This document shows, one piece after another, positions 26,762-35,400 of a DNA stretch of 64,000 nucleotides (position 1 is the first letter of the stretch; every line of letters starts with the position of its first letter). The stretch comes from Lutimaribacter degradans (GTDB lineage: Bacteria; Pseudomonadota; Alphaproteobacteria; Rhodobacterales; Rhodobacteraceae), in assembly GCF_023703375.1 (NCBI RefSeq), contig NZ_JAMQGO010000002.1:248001-312000 (forward strand), given 5' to 3'. The notes under the pieces were generated by a model. The model was not told the origin of the DNA and made no database searches. It was given only the letters and a program-made list of their open reading frames with translations. The position numbers were made by a program, and so were the translations under genes.

Positions 26762-28120
26762 TCAGGCCACCAGCGACTTGCGCCGTTCCTCGACAAAGCC
26801 GGTCCAGATCGCCCCGGCCCTGAAGTCAGGATCGTTCAGAACCGCGATGAGAAACTCGCGGTTCGTCGCGGGCCCTTCGACCCGGGTCGCCTCGAGCGCG
26901 TCACGCAAGCGATCAATGGCAATGTTGCGATCTTCGCCCCAGGCGATGAACTTGGCGATCATCGGGTCATAGTAGGGTGTGATCGTATCACCCGCGCGCA
27001 CGCCGGCATCGATGCGGATACCGGGCATGCCTTGGGGTAGGTCGAATACCGACAGCTCGCCCGGCGATGGCAGGAAGTTCTTCGCCGGGTTCTCGGCGTA
27101 GAGGCGGCATTCCACCGCTACGCCGGAGCTGGACACCGAGTCGAGCGCGTTATTCAGCTTCTCGCCCGCCGCAAGCCGCAGTTGCAACCCCACCAGGTCG
27201 CAGCCGGTGACCATCTCGGTCACAGGGTGCTCAACCTGGATGCGGGTGTTCATCTCGAGAAAGAAATACTCGCCCGTTTCCGCGTCGGCCACGAACTCGA
27301 CCGTTCCGGCCCCGGTATAGTTCTGCGACGCGGCCAGTGCCCGGGCCGATTCCGCCATTCCGGCCACGGCCTCGGCAGGGAAACCGGGGGCGGGGCTTTC
27401 CTCGATGATCTTCTGGAACCGTCGCTGCAACGAGCAGTCCCGCTCGAACAGGTGAACGGCCTGCCCGTTGCCAAGCCCGAAAACCTGTATCTCGATATGC
27501 CGGGCCTTGGGAATGAACCGCTCCAAGTAAACGGACCCATCGCCAAAGCTGCGTTCGGCCATGGATTGCGTTGCCTCGACGGTTTTGCGCAATGTCTCGA
27601 CGCTGTCCACGCGCCGCATGCCGATGCCACCGCCACCAGCCGCAGCCTTCACCAGCAGCGGGTAGCCAACGGCTTCTGCCATCTGTTCAAGGCCGTCCAG
27701 CGATCCGGGTTGCAGCCGGTCGGAACCGCTTGCAACCGGAACCCCGGCCTTTTGTGCAAGATCGCGGGCCCGCTGTTTGTCGCCCATGGCCTCGATCGTT
27801 TCAGGGCGCGGTCCGACCCAGGTCAACCCGGCATCCATGACCGCACGGGCAAAATCCGCGTTCTCGGCCATGAAGCCATAGCCCGGATGAATGGCATCGG
27901 CGCCGGTTTCCCGTGCGGCCGCAAGGATCGCATCCTGCCGGAGATAGCTTTCGGCCGCGGCCGGCGGGCCGATCCGAACCGCGGCGTCGGCCATGCCGAC
28001 ATGCATCGCCTCGGCATCAGCGTCGGAATAGACGGCCACAGCCTCCATTCCCAGTTTCTGAGCAGCGCGGATCACGCGACATGCGATTTCGCCTCGATTG
28101 GCGACAAGTACTCTTTTCAT
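26762..28120 (-). CDS. Biotin carboxylase subunit of acyl-CoA carboxylase
   Basis: A 452-residue ATP-grasp enzyme that carboxylates biotin. It has the N-terminal VLVANRGEIACRVIRAAQKL, the ATP glycine loop KAAAGGGGIGMRRV, the FLEMNTRIQVEHPVTEM active site and the C-terminal biotin-carboxylase domain (VECRLYAENPAKNFLPSPG). The protein stops after that domain, with no attached biotinyl domain, so it must use the separate 73-residue carrier. It lies 13 bases downstream of carboxyltransferase 2 and is co-transcribed with it. Confidence 0.93.
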   Translation of the reverse strand: MKRVLVANRGEIACRVIRAAQKLGMEAVAVYSDADAEAMHVGMADAAVRIGPPAAAESYLRQDAILAAARETGADAIHPGYGFMAENADFARAVMDAGLTWVGPRPETIEAMGDKQRARDLAQKAGVPVASGSDRLQPGSLDGLEQMAEAVGYPLLVKAAAGGGGIGMRRVDSVETLRKTVEATQSMAERSFGDGSVYLERFIPKARHIEIQVFGLGNGQAVHLFERDCSLQRRFQKIIEESPAPGFPAEAVAGMAESARALAASQNYTGAGTVEFVADAETGEYFFLEMNTRIQVEHPVTEMVTGCDLVGLQLRLAAGEKLNNALDSVSSSGVAVECRLYAENPAKNFLPSPGELSVFDLPQGMPGIRIDAGVRAGDTITPYYDPMIAKFIAWGEDRNIAIDRLRDALEATRVEGPATNREFLIAVLNDPDFRAGAIWTGFVEERRKSLVA

Positions 28121-28133
28121 GCTCTGCTCCCTG

Positions 28134-29690
28134 TCAAATCCGAATCGTTCGGCTTTTCACGCCCAACTGCTCAGGCAGCAGCCGCCACGCATCATCCAGC
28201 CAATCGTTCAACAGCGCGCGGGTTTCGCGCGGATCAATGATGTCGGGCACTTTGAACCGTTCGGCGGTGAGGAACGGAGATTCAAGATGGTCATACATCT
28301 CTTCCAACTCGGCCAATCGTTCGGCGCGTTCCTCGGGCGACAGGGCTTCGAGTTCTTTTCGATACGCCGCCTCAACACCGCCGCTGACAGGAATCGAGCC
28401 CCAGCGCGCCGAAGGCCAAGCGTAGTGCAGATTGATCCCTTGAAGGCGCCCATACGTCGTTCCGGCGAGCCCATAAAGACGCCGCACTATGATCGCGCAC
28501 CATGGCACCTGGCTTTGTTCGATTGCGGAAACCACGCGCACAGAGCCCTTGACCGTTCCCATGCGTTCGGCTTCGGGTCCGACCACCGTGCCTGGTTGGT
28601 CGACAAAGTTCACCACCGGAAGATGGAACGTATCGCAAAGGTCAATGAATGCCTCCATCTTTTCTGCTGCCGCACGGGTCAGCCCGCCGCCGTAGAACAT
28701 AGGGTCGTTGGCGATCACGCCCACCGGGCGGCCATCAAGGCGCGCAAAACAGGTCACGACGGACCGACCATAATGCCGCGTCATTTCAAAGACCGAGCCC
28801 TTGTCCATGACCAGTTCGATCAACCGCCGTGGCTTGTAGACCCGGCGACGTTCGCGCGGGATGATCGACAGCAGTTCTTCTTCTCGCCGGTCACGCGGAT
28901 CATCGCAGTCGATGACGGGTGGCGCCTCGAACACGCTGGAGGGAAGATACGACAGGAACTTGCGCACCATGTCGAAGGCTTCTTCCTCGGTTTCGGCCTC
29001 GTTGCCGATAACCCCGCTTTCACGCGTGTGAATATGCGATCCGCCAAGCTCTTCCTTGTCGACCTTTACGCCCATTCCACGCTCGACCACGGGCGGACCG
29101 CCCGCGAACACCTGCGATGTACCCTTTACCATGACAGAGAAATGCGCACAGGCCGCCTTGAGCGCCCCGAGACCGGCGCAAGGGCCAAGGGCAAGCCCGA
29201 CGACGGGGATATAGCCCAGCATCGACGCCATAAGCCATGTGGGATAGCCCGGTATCTTGGTCGACGCCTGTTGTTCCAAAAGGCGCACGCTACCGCCCGC
29301 GCTTTCGACAAGCCGAACAAGGGGAAGCCGCATTTCAAGCGCGTAGTTTTCCGCGTAGATCCACTTTTCCGATACCGTTGCCTCGGATGATCCGCCCCGG
29401 ATCGTCCAGTCGTCACCATCGACCGACACCTTGCGCCCATCGATCTTGATCGTACCGATCACCGCGTTCGATGGCCTGACCGAAACAAGATTGTGTTTCG
29501 CGTCATATGTTCCCTTGCCCGCCATGGCGCCCATTTCGCGGAAGCTGCCTGGATCGGCCAGCTTCGCGATACGTTCGCGCACCGTGAAACGCCCGGCGGC
29601 ATGCTGACGCTCTACCGCCTCGGCTCCACCCAGATCTTCGGCGATCTTCCTGCGCCTTGCTATTTCATCGACTTCTTTTTGCCAGCTCAT
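28134..29690 (-). CDS. Acyl-CoA carboxylase carboxyltransferase subunit 2
   Basis: A 518-residue PccB-like subunit. The N-half shows SAGGSVRLLEQQ, the C-half VVNFVDQPGTVVG and RRLYGLAGTTYG, where PGF is changed to PGT. It begins SWQKEVDEIARRRKIAEDLG and resembles carboxyltransferase 1 near the N-terminus. It heads the unit that also encodes the biotin carboxylase and faces carboxyltransferase 3 across operator site 2. Confidence 0.9.
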   Translation of the reverse strand: MSWQKEVDEIARRRKIAEDLGGAEAVERQHAAGRFTVRERIAKLADPGSFREMGAMAGKGTYDAKHNLVSVRPSNAVIGTIKIDGRKVSVDGDDWTIRGGSSEATVSEKWIYAENYALEMRLPLVRLVESAGGSVRLLEQQASTKIPGYPTWLMASMLGYIPVVGLALGPCAGLGALKAACAHFSVMVKGTSQVFAGGPPVVERGMGVKVDKEELGGSHIHTRESGVIGNEAETEEEAFDMVRKFLSYLPSSVFEAPPVIDCDDPRDRREEELLSIIPRERRRVYKPRRLIELVMDKGSVFEMTRHYGRSVVTCFARLDGRPVGVIANDPMFYGGGLTRAAAEKMEAFIDLCDTFHLPVVNFVDQPGTVVGPEAERMGTVKGSVRVVSAIEQSQVPWCAIIVRRLYGLAGTTYGRLQGINLHYAWPSARWGSIPVSGGVEAAYRKELEALSPEERAERLAELEEMYDHLESPFLTAERFKVPDIIDPRETRALLNDWLDDAWRLLPEQLGVKSRTIRI

Positions 29691-29752
29691 GCGGGATTCC
29701 CTCTTTGTATCTCCATCACCGGACGCGCCAGTGCGAGTTCAGCGTAACAAGT

Positions 29753-29764
29753 AATGTTGACATT
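29753..29764. promoter_or_regulatory. Candidate GntR operator, site 2
   Basis: AATGTTGACATT, the best form of the palindrome (AATGT-TG-ACATT), between the divergent carboxyltransferase 2 (start 29690) and carboxyltransferase 3 (start 29816). TTGACA within it lies on the plus strand, 54 bases before the carboxyltransferase 3 start. Confidence 0.75.
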
Positions 29765-29815
29765 GTGAATGATTTCATCATCAATAAAAGACGAATTGCG
29801 AGCGGAGGAAATGCA

Positions 29816-31354
29816 ATGTCTCGACACGATGAGCTTACCCAAGACCTTGAGGCGCGCCGCGCCCGGGTTAAGGAAATGGGTGGCAAAGAGAAGATCGCTG
29901 CACGCAAGGCCGCGGGGCACATGGATGCACGAGAGCGGATAGATCACCTGTTCGACCCCGAAAGCTTTGCGGAAACGGGCATGTTCGCCACGTCGCACCG
30001 GCCCGAAATGCGTGAAAAATCGCCCGCTGACGGCAAGGTTTGTGGCTATGGGCGGATCGACGGGCGCCCGGCGGCGATCGTTTCGTGTGACATCACAACC
30101 CTGGGCGCATCATCAAGCCTGACGAACGTGCGCAAGATGGGGCACCTGCGCCGCACGGCCATTCGCAACGGCATGCCGATGATCTTTCTCAATGAAACAT
30201 CCGGCGCACGCATCCCCGACACGATGGGCGCACAAGGAACCGGCGCCTTGGGGCAAGACCCGGAACAGTTCATTCGCGGTCGCGAAATTCCCTACGTGTC
30301 TGCCTGTCTGGGGCCAAGCTATGGCACTGGCACCTGGTTCACCATGCTGTCGGATTTCGTGGTGATGCGCAAAGGCGCGTGTCTGGCTGTCTCATCGCCG
30401 CGCGTCACCTCGCTGGCCATCGGCGAAGAGGTGCAACTGGAAGAGCTCGGCGGCTGGAAGCTGCACACGGAAAGGACCGGGCTTGTCGATTACGCGGTGG
30501 ACAGCGACGAAGAAGCCTTGGACCTGATAAAGCGGTTCTTGTCCTATCTGCCCTCTCACGCCGAGCAGCTCCCCCCCGCGGCAGAGCCCCCGGATGAAAC
30601 CGAGATTGACGGCGCGTCGATCACCGACATCGTTCCGGCAGAGCGCCAAAAGGTCTACGACGTTCGGAAACTCATTGCTGCAATCGCCGACCCGGAGTCG
30701 GTGTTCGAACTCAAGCCGCGATTCGGCCGGGTCGCCACGACGTCACTGGCGCGCATGGGCGGACAGGTGGTCGGTTTCGTTGCCACCAACCCGATGTTCA
30801 AGGGCGGGGCCCTCGATCCGGATGGATGCGACAAGATAACCAGCTTTCTGGTTCTCTGCGACAGCTTTCACATTCCGGTCATCATGCTCACGGATACGCC
30901 GGGCTTTCTGATCGGTGTCGAAGGGGAAAGGCGCAAGGCACCGGGCAAGATAATGAATTTCATGTCTGCCTTGCAAATGTGCAGCGTGCCCAAATTCTCG
31001 ATCGTTACGCGTAAATCCTATGGCCAAGCCTATCTGAACATGGGTGGATCGCGCAATTCCGACGAAATGGCCGCCTGGACGACCGCCGATGTCGGTTTCA
31101 TGGACCCGAATATCGGCGTCAATGTCGTGTACGGGGTGACGGCAGAAAGCGACCCGCAGAAATTCGAGGAACTTAAAGCCGAAATATCCCGCGAGACATC
31201 TGCCTACGATCTCGCCGCGATCTATTCCGCGCAGTCGGTTCTCGACCCCCGCAAAACGCGCCAATGGCTGATGTCCATGCTCAGCGTGCATTCCCGTGAC
31301 AGGGAAGGCGGTTTTTCCCGCCGGGCGCTTGCAAGCTGGCCGACCACATTCTGA
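29816..31354 (+). CDS. Acyl-CoA carboxylase carboxyltransferase subunit 3
   Basis: A 512-residue PccB-like subunit, the most divergent of the three. N-half motif ETSGARIPDTMGAQG replaces the usual DSGGARI, and the C-half has IMLTDTPGFLIG and RKSYGQAYLNMGG. The start at 29816 follows GGAGG; a long in-frame extension to 29657 would run through the operator and is rejected. It is followed by the biotin carrier (47 bases) and the GntR regulator. Confidence 0.9.
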   Translation: MSRHDELTQDLEARRARVKEMGGKEKIAARKAAGHMDARERIDHLFDPESFAETGMFATSHRPEMREKSPADGKVCGYGRIDGRPAAIVSCDITTLGASSSLTNVRKMGHLRRTAIRNGMPMIFLNETSGARIPDTMGAQGTGALGQDPEQFIRGREIPYVSACLGPSYGTGTWFTMLSDFVVMRKGACLAVSSPRVTSLAIGEEVQLEELGGWKLHTERTGLVDYAVDSDEEALDLIKRFLSYLPSHAEQLPPAAEPPDETEIDGASITDIVPAERQKVYDVRKLIAAIADPESVFELKPRFGRVATTSLARMGGQVVGFVATNPMFKGGALDPDGCDKITSFLVLCDSFHIPVIMLTDTPGFLIGVEGERRKAPGKIMNFMSALQMCSVPKFSIVTRKSYGQAYLNMGGSRNSDEMAAWTTADVGFMDPNIGVNVVYGVTAESDPQKFEELKAEISRETSAYDLAAIYSAQSVLDPRKTRQWLMSMLSVHSRDREGGFSRRALASWPTTF

Positions 31355-31401
31355 CAACAAATCAATCTTTAGACCAATCAACCAAGTTAGGGAGTAACGA
31401 C

Positions 31402-31623
31402 ATGGCCGAAGAACAGATCTGCTCGGAGATCACCGGAACCGTCTGGAAAATCGAAATGGGGATCGGGGACAAAGTCGAAGAAGACGACGTGATCATGATC
31501 CTGGAATCCATGAAAATGGAAATCCCGGTTCTTGCACCTTGCGCAGGCACACTTCAAAAGCTTCTCGTCGAGGAAGGCAGTGCAATAGCAGAGGGTCAAA
31601 TGATTGCTATTGTCGACACGTGA
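31402..31623 (+). CDS. Biotin carboxyl carrier protein, minimal biotinyl domain
   Basis: A 73-residue protein that is nothing but a biotinyl/lipoyl domain. The biotin site is Lys38 in ESMKMEIP; the flanking TGTVWKIEMGIGDKVEEDDV and GTLQKLLVEEGSAI strands complete the fold. It is far shorter than AccB (about 150 residues) and resembles the free-standing carriers of some acyl-CoA carboxylases. It is the only biotin acceptor in the block, so it presumably serves all three carboxyltransferases. Confidence 0.93.
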   Translation: MAEEQICSEITGTVWKIEMGIGDKVEEDDVIMILESMKMEIPVLAPCAGTLQKLLVEEGSAIAEGQMIAIVDT

Positions 31624-31653
31624 TTCTATAGGTCATGCTCAGACAATCAATAC

Positions 31654-32406
31654 GTGTTTCGACTGGAATCTGACGTGACCCTTGGAAGTGCAAGTCGCAT
31701 AGAACAGAGTTTGGGCGCAATTCGCCCAAACCTAACTGATGGGCATCAGGCCCTTTCGCTTGCAGAGCAAATTGCGACGCAACTGGCGGAGTCCATAATC
31801 AACGAAGAATACGCGCCCGGCGCCCGAATCCACGAAGTTGCCGTATCCGAGCAATTTCAGGTGAGCCGGGGCCCGGTGCGCGAGGCCTTGCGCATTCTCG
31901 AAAATGCCGGGCTTGTCTCGATCCAGCCCAGGCGCGGCGCCATCGTCACCAAGCTGACGGTGGAAGAGGTGGAGGACATTTTCGAAATACGCGCCGTTCT
32001 GGTGGGTTTGGCCGCGCGGCGCCTTGCGCGCAAAGCGCCGCCAGAAAAGCTGGCCCAGATCGCCCAGCGGATATCCAAGCTTCAGGAGCTGACCACAAAG
32101 GCAGATCAGGACGCGACACGCTACGTGGCCATAAGCCAGGAATTGAGCTTTCTGTTATGCGCCAGCACGGGCAGTGAGCGGCTGACCTCGATCGTCTATT
32201 CTCTGTTTCACCAGACCATTCGGTACACCCGTATCGGGCTGTCGACACCGGAAAGGCGCAAGATCTCTGCCAACACATGGGCGCGGCTGCTGGCCTGTAT
32301 CCAGGCGGGTGACGAGATCGAGGCGGAAAAGGCAGCCCGCGAGCTGGTCGACAACTCGCGGGCCATGGCGATCAAGATGCTTCGCAGCGAGGACGGCGGC
32401 GACTGA
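31654..32406 (+). CDS. GntR family (FCD subfamily) transcriptional regulator
   Basis: A 250-residue regulator: winged helix-turn-helix at about residues 27-98 (EQIATQLAESIINEEYAPGA, SRGPVREALRILENAGLV) and an all-helical FCD effector domain after it. The usual metal-binding positions are not conserved: D-x-x-FH reads Q-x-x-SF in SQELSFLLCAS and EHRAIL reads NTWARLL. Loss of the metal site recalls FadR-type members that bind acyl-CoA. It is the last gene of the unit with carboxyltransferase 3 and the carrier, 30 bases after the latter, and is the natural candidate for the four AATGTTGACATT-type sites. The start is a GTG; another GTG at 31675 is possible. Confidence 0.9.
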   Translation: MFRLESDVTLGSASRIEQSLGAIRPNLTDGHQALSLAEQIATQLAESIINEEYAPGARIHEVAVSEQFQVSRGPVREALRILENAGLVSIQPRRGAIVTKLTVEEVEDIFEIRAVLVGLAARRLARKAPPEKLAQIAQRISKLQELTTKADQDATRYVAISQELSFLLCASTGSERLTSIVYSLFHQTIRYTRIGLSTPERRKISANTWARLLACIQAGDEIEAEKAARELVDNSRAMAIKMLRSEDGGD

Positions 32407-32413
32407 GCTTGGC

Positions 32414-34630
32414 TCAGTCGTTTTCGCCCTGCCCACGAGAATGCCGAAACCCCACCCAGGATGACAGCGCCCCAAGTGCACGGGCGGCCTGGGGCAGTTC
32501 GGCAAAAACCGCAAGACCGGCCTGTCGCGCGCGCTCGCTGTCGCGGCGTTGCCGTGCATCTGTGGCCTCGGCACCATCGGAGCGCAACACCAACACGATA
32601 CGCGGGGCATCGGCCAGCGCGCTGACGCGCACAGCCTCGCGCACCAGACCGCCGATCACATCAACAGACTGGTTGGCGGAACTGGTAAATACCGGCAGGT
32701 TCACATGCACGACGATAGCATCATAGGCACCGGCCCCGGCAAGGATATCAAGGATTTCACCCGCAACGGCACCGTCGCGATGGCGCAAGGTACCCGCTGG
32801 CGTATCGACGGGATTGGATAGGCCGGTCCCGGGCGGAAGCCCCAGCGTTTCAAGTTGTTGTAACGCGGGTTGAGGCACCTCGGGCGTGGTCAGGCTCGCC
32901 CGCGAAAAGGCATCAGCCGCCAAGACGCTTGTGCCGCCGCCATTGCCGAACAAGGCAACCCGCCGCAATGGCCGCGCGGGACGTTCTACCTCGGCCTGGC
33001 AGATCAGCAGGGTATCGAGGAAATCATCCAGTGTCTCGGTAATCACCATGCCCGTTTGCTGGGCAATACCATCCCACAACCGGGCCTCCCCGGCCAGTGC
33101 CCCGGTATGGGATGCCGCGGCCCGACGCCCCTCGGCAGTGCGCCCGCCAAGCAACAAAACGACCGGTTTCCGGGCACCGGCCTGCCTGAGGCGGGTCACG
33201 AAACGGCGACCGTCCCGCACATCCTCGATATATAGGCCGATCACCTTGGTATCGGGGTCGCACAGGTGGTATTCCAGCAGATCGGCCGGGCCAAGATCGG
33301 CACTGTTGCCCAGCGTCGTTACAGCCGAATAACGCAGGCCGCGCGTTTCACCGCGCAGGATCACGTCAACGGCAAGCCCGCCGGATTGCGAAATCACCGC
33401 AACGCCGCCAGGTTCGGGGGTTGAGCCGCCAACGAAGGTCAAGCCACCACGCGGACTGTGCACGCCAAGACAATTCGGCCCGATCAGCCGCATGTCCGAA
33501 GCGCGCGCCGCCTCAAGCAGGCGATCCTCTCGAGTGTGTCCATCCTCGGCCTCACCGAAACCGGATGACATGACCTGAACGAACCGCGCACTGCCCGGCG
33601 CGCCGGAAATCGCATCAATCGCCGCCTCGGCCGCAACAGCGACATAGGCGAAATCCACTGGCTCGGGGAGATCGGCAAGGGTCGGAACTGCCGCGAACCC
33701 CTCCACCTCGGCCGCTTTCGGATGCACCGGCTGAACCCGCCCCTTGAACCCGTAGGCAAGGCTATGGCGGATCACCTCGTTGCCGAAACTCGTCCCGCTC
33801 GCCGAGGCGCCCAGAACCGCGATTGACCGTGGCATGAACAGGGGACGAAACGTCTTGTTCACCTGTTCGCAATCGACCGGCGGGGCCTCGGGGACGGGTT
33901 GTGACGGGGCGGGCGCAAGAAGAATACGCGCATCCACCGCGATGGCACCGTCGGCGTGAACGATCAGAGGATTGATGTCTATGGCGGTGGCTTGACCGTC
34001 CAGCGCCGACATCAACCCATCGCGCCCGCCCAGTGCCAGAAGCGCGGAAATGACCGCGTCTTCGTCATGGGCGGCCATGCCACGCGCGCCACGCAACAGC
34101 GCGGCCGCGCGCAAGCCGTCGATCATGCTGCGCGCATCCGCCTCGGTGATCGGGCAGGCACGAAAAGCGACATCCTCGAATATCTCGACAAAGACACCGC
34201 CAAGGCCAATCATCACGCATGGGCCCAACCGGGCATCCCAGAACCCGCCAAGAACCATTTCAAGGCCCGGCGCGCTCTGCTCTTCCACGAGGAACCCGTC
34301 AACCGGCACCCCTGTCCGCTTGGCGGCATCCGCGATACCCGCGATTGCCTCGCGAACCTCGTCCGTGGACTGAAGGCCCAGCCTGACACCGCCAAAATCG
34401 GATTTATGCGCACCATCGCGTGTCAGCACCTTGGCGACCATGGGCGGGCGCAACCCCGCAAGTGACGTGTCGGTGACGTCTTCGGCATGGCGCAACCGCT
34501 GCCCATGCGGGGCCGGGATTCCGGCGGCGCGCAGCAGCGCCTTGGCTTCGCCCTCCGAAATTGCGCTTGCCCCGGCCTCTCGCGCCGCTTCGGCTGCACG
34601 CGTCACGGTCTCGATCAGCGAAATTTCCAT
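32414..34630 (-). CDS. ADP-forming acetate/acyl-CoA synthetase family protein, fused
   Basis: A 738-residue NDP-forming acyl-CoA synthetase. An ATP-grasp domain comes first (about residues 10-225, with SEGEAKALLRAAGIPAPHGQ), then the CoA-binding domain (FRPLFMPRSIAVLGASASG, about 265 on), then the ligase domain with the expected phosphohistidine in RRAAASHTGALAGEARLWDG. Many members have the ATP-grasp domain last; here it leads. Its start overlaps the end of the enoyl-CoA hydratase gene by 16 bases. Expected to convert an imported carboxylate to its CoA thioester. Confidence 0.9.
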   Translation of the reverse strand: MEISLIETVTRAAEAAREAGASAISEGEAKALLRAAGIPAPHGQRLRHAEDVTDTSLAGLRPPMVAKVLTRDGAHKSDFGGVRLGLQSTDEVREAIAGIADAAKRTGVPVDGFLVEEQSAPGLEMVLGGFWDARLGPCVMIGLGGVFVEIFEDVAFRACPITEADARSMIDGLRAAALLRGARGMAAHDEDAVISALLALGGRDGLMSALDGQATAIDINPLIVHADGAIAVDARILLAPAPSQPVPEAPPVDCEQVNKTFRPLFMPRSIAVLGASASGTSFGNEVIRHSLAYGFKGRVQPVHPKAAEVEGFAAVPTLADLPEPVDFAYVAVAAEAAIDAISGAPGSARFVQVMSSGFGEAEDGHTREDRLLEAARASDMRLIGPNCLGVHSPRGGLTFVGGSTPEPGGVAVISQSGGLAVDVILRGETRGLRYSAVTTLGNSADLGPADLLEYHLCDPDTKVIGLYIEDVRDGRRFVTRLRQAGARKPVVLLLGGRTAEGRRAAASHTGALAGEARLWDGIAQQTGMVITETLDDFLDTLLICQAEVERPARPLRRVALFGNGGGTSVLAADAFSRASLTTPEVPQPALQQLETLGLPPGTGLSNPVDTPAGTLRHRDGAVAGEILDILAGAGAYDAIVVHVNLPVFTSSANQSVDVIGGLVREAVRVSALADAPRIVLVLRSDGAEATDARQRRDSERARQAGLAVFAELPQAARALGALSSWVGFRHSRGQGEND

Positions 34631-35400
34631 TGCGGCGTCCTTTTTTCATTGAATGCATCCACCCCTTCGGCCCGGTCTTCACTCGCCGAAAGACGCTGAT
34701 GAACTGAAACTTCCAGCGCCAGCCCAACCTTGAGCGGCGCACCAATGCCGCCGTCCATAGCCCGTTTCGCGCCCTGCACCGCAAGCGGTGCATTCCCGGC
34801 AATCCGTTGCGCTACCGCGACGGCAGCCTCCAGCTCTTCGCCGGCTGGGTGAATCGCGTTGACAAGCCCCCAGTCCCGCGCCTCGTGGGCCGAGAATTTC
34901 TTGCCGGTCAGGATCAGCTCTTTAGCGCGCCGCAATCCGACGGCGCGTGACAATAGCTGCGTCCCCCCTGCACCGGGCATGATTCCAAGATTGATCTCGG
35001 GCAGGCCGAACACCGCGTCATCGGCGGCATGAACGAAGTCCGCGGCCAGCGCGAGCTCGCAACCGCCACCCAGGGCATAGCCGCGGATGGCCGCGATGAT
35101 TGGCCACGGGAAGTTCCACAGGCTTTCAAACGTATCGCGGTAGAGCGCATGCTGCTTGCGCCATGCGTCGTTCGTCATCCCGGCGCGTTCCTTGAGGTCC
35201 GCACCGACACAGAACGCCCGGTCACCCGCCCCTGTCAGCACAACCGCGCGAATGTCATCGCGCCGCCTGAGCGTCGTGCCGAAGAGGGCAAGCATCTCTT
35301 CGGCCATCGCGGTATCGAAAGCGTTCATTGCATCGGGCCGATCCAGCGTCACGACCACGACGCCACCGCCCTGTTCGGAAACCCTCAAACGCTGGGTCAT
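34615..35400 (-). CDS. Enoyl-CoA hydratase/isomerase family protein
   Basis: A 261-residue crotonase. Both acid/base glutamates of true hydratases are present, Glu115 in YALGGGCELAL and Glu135 in FGLPEINLGI, and the oxyanion hole segments are intact (FCVGADLKE, GGGCEL). It starts at 35400, overlapping the TRAP large permease stop by four bases, and overlaps the acyl-CoA synthetase gene downstream by 16. This tight coupling says the compound carried by the TRAP system is processed by these two enzymes. Confidence 0.9.
   Translation of the reverse strand: MTQRLRVSEQGGGVVVVTLDRPDAMNAFDTAMAEEMLALFGTTLRRRDDIRAVVLTGAGDRAFCVGADLKERAGMTNDAWRKQHALYRDTFESLWNFPWPIIAAIRGYALGGGCELALAADFVHAADDAVFGLPEINLGIMPGAGGTQLLSRAVGLRRAKELILTGKKFSAHEARDWGLVNAIHPAGEELEAAVAVAQRIAGNAPLAVQGAKRAMDGGIGAPLKVGLALEVSVHQRLSASEDRAEGVDAFNEKRTPQWKFR

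Noticed and set aside
31609..31622. A TTGTCGACA-like palindrome before the GntR gene, possible autoregulatory site.
   Set aside because: It is the end of the biotin carrier gene and matches only the core of the motif; the GntR gene already belongs to the unit controlled by site 2.
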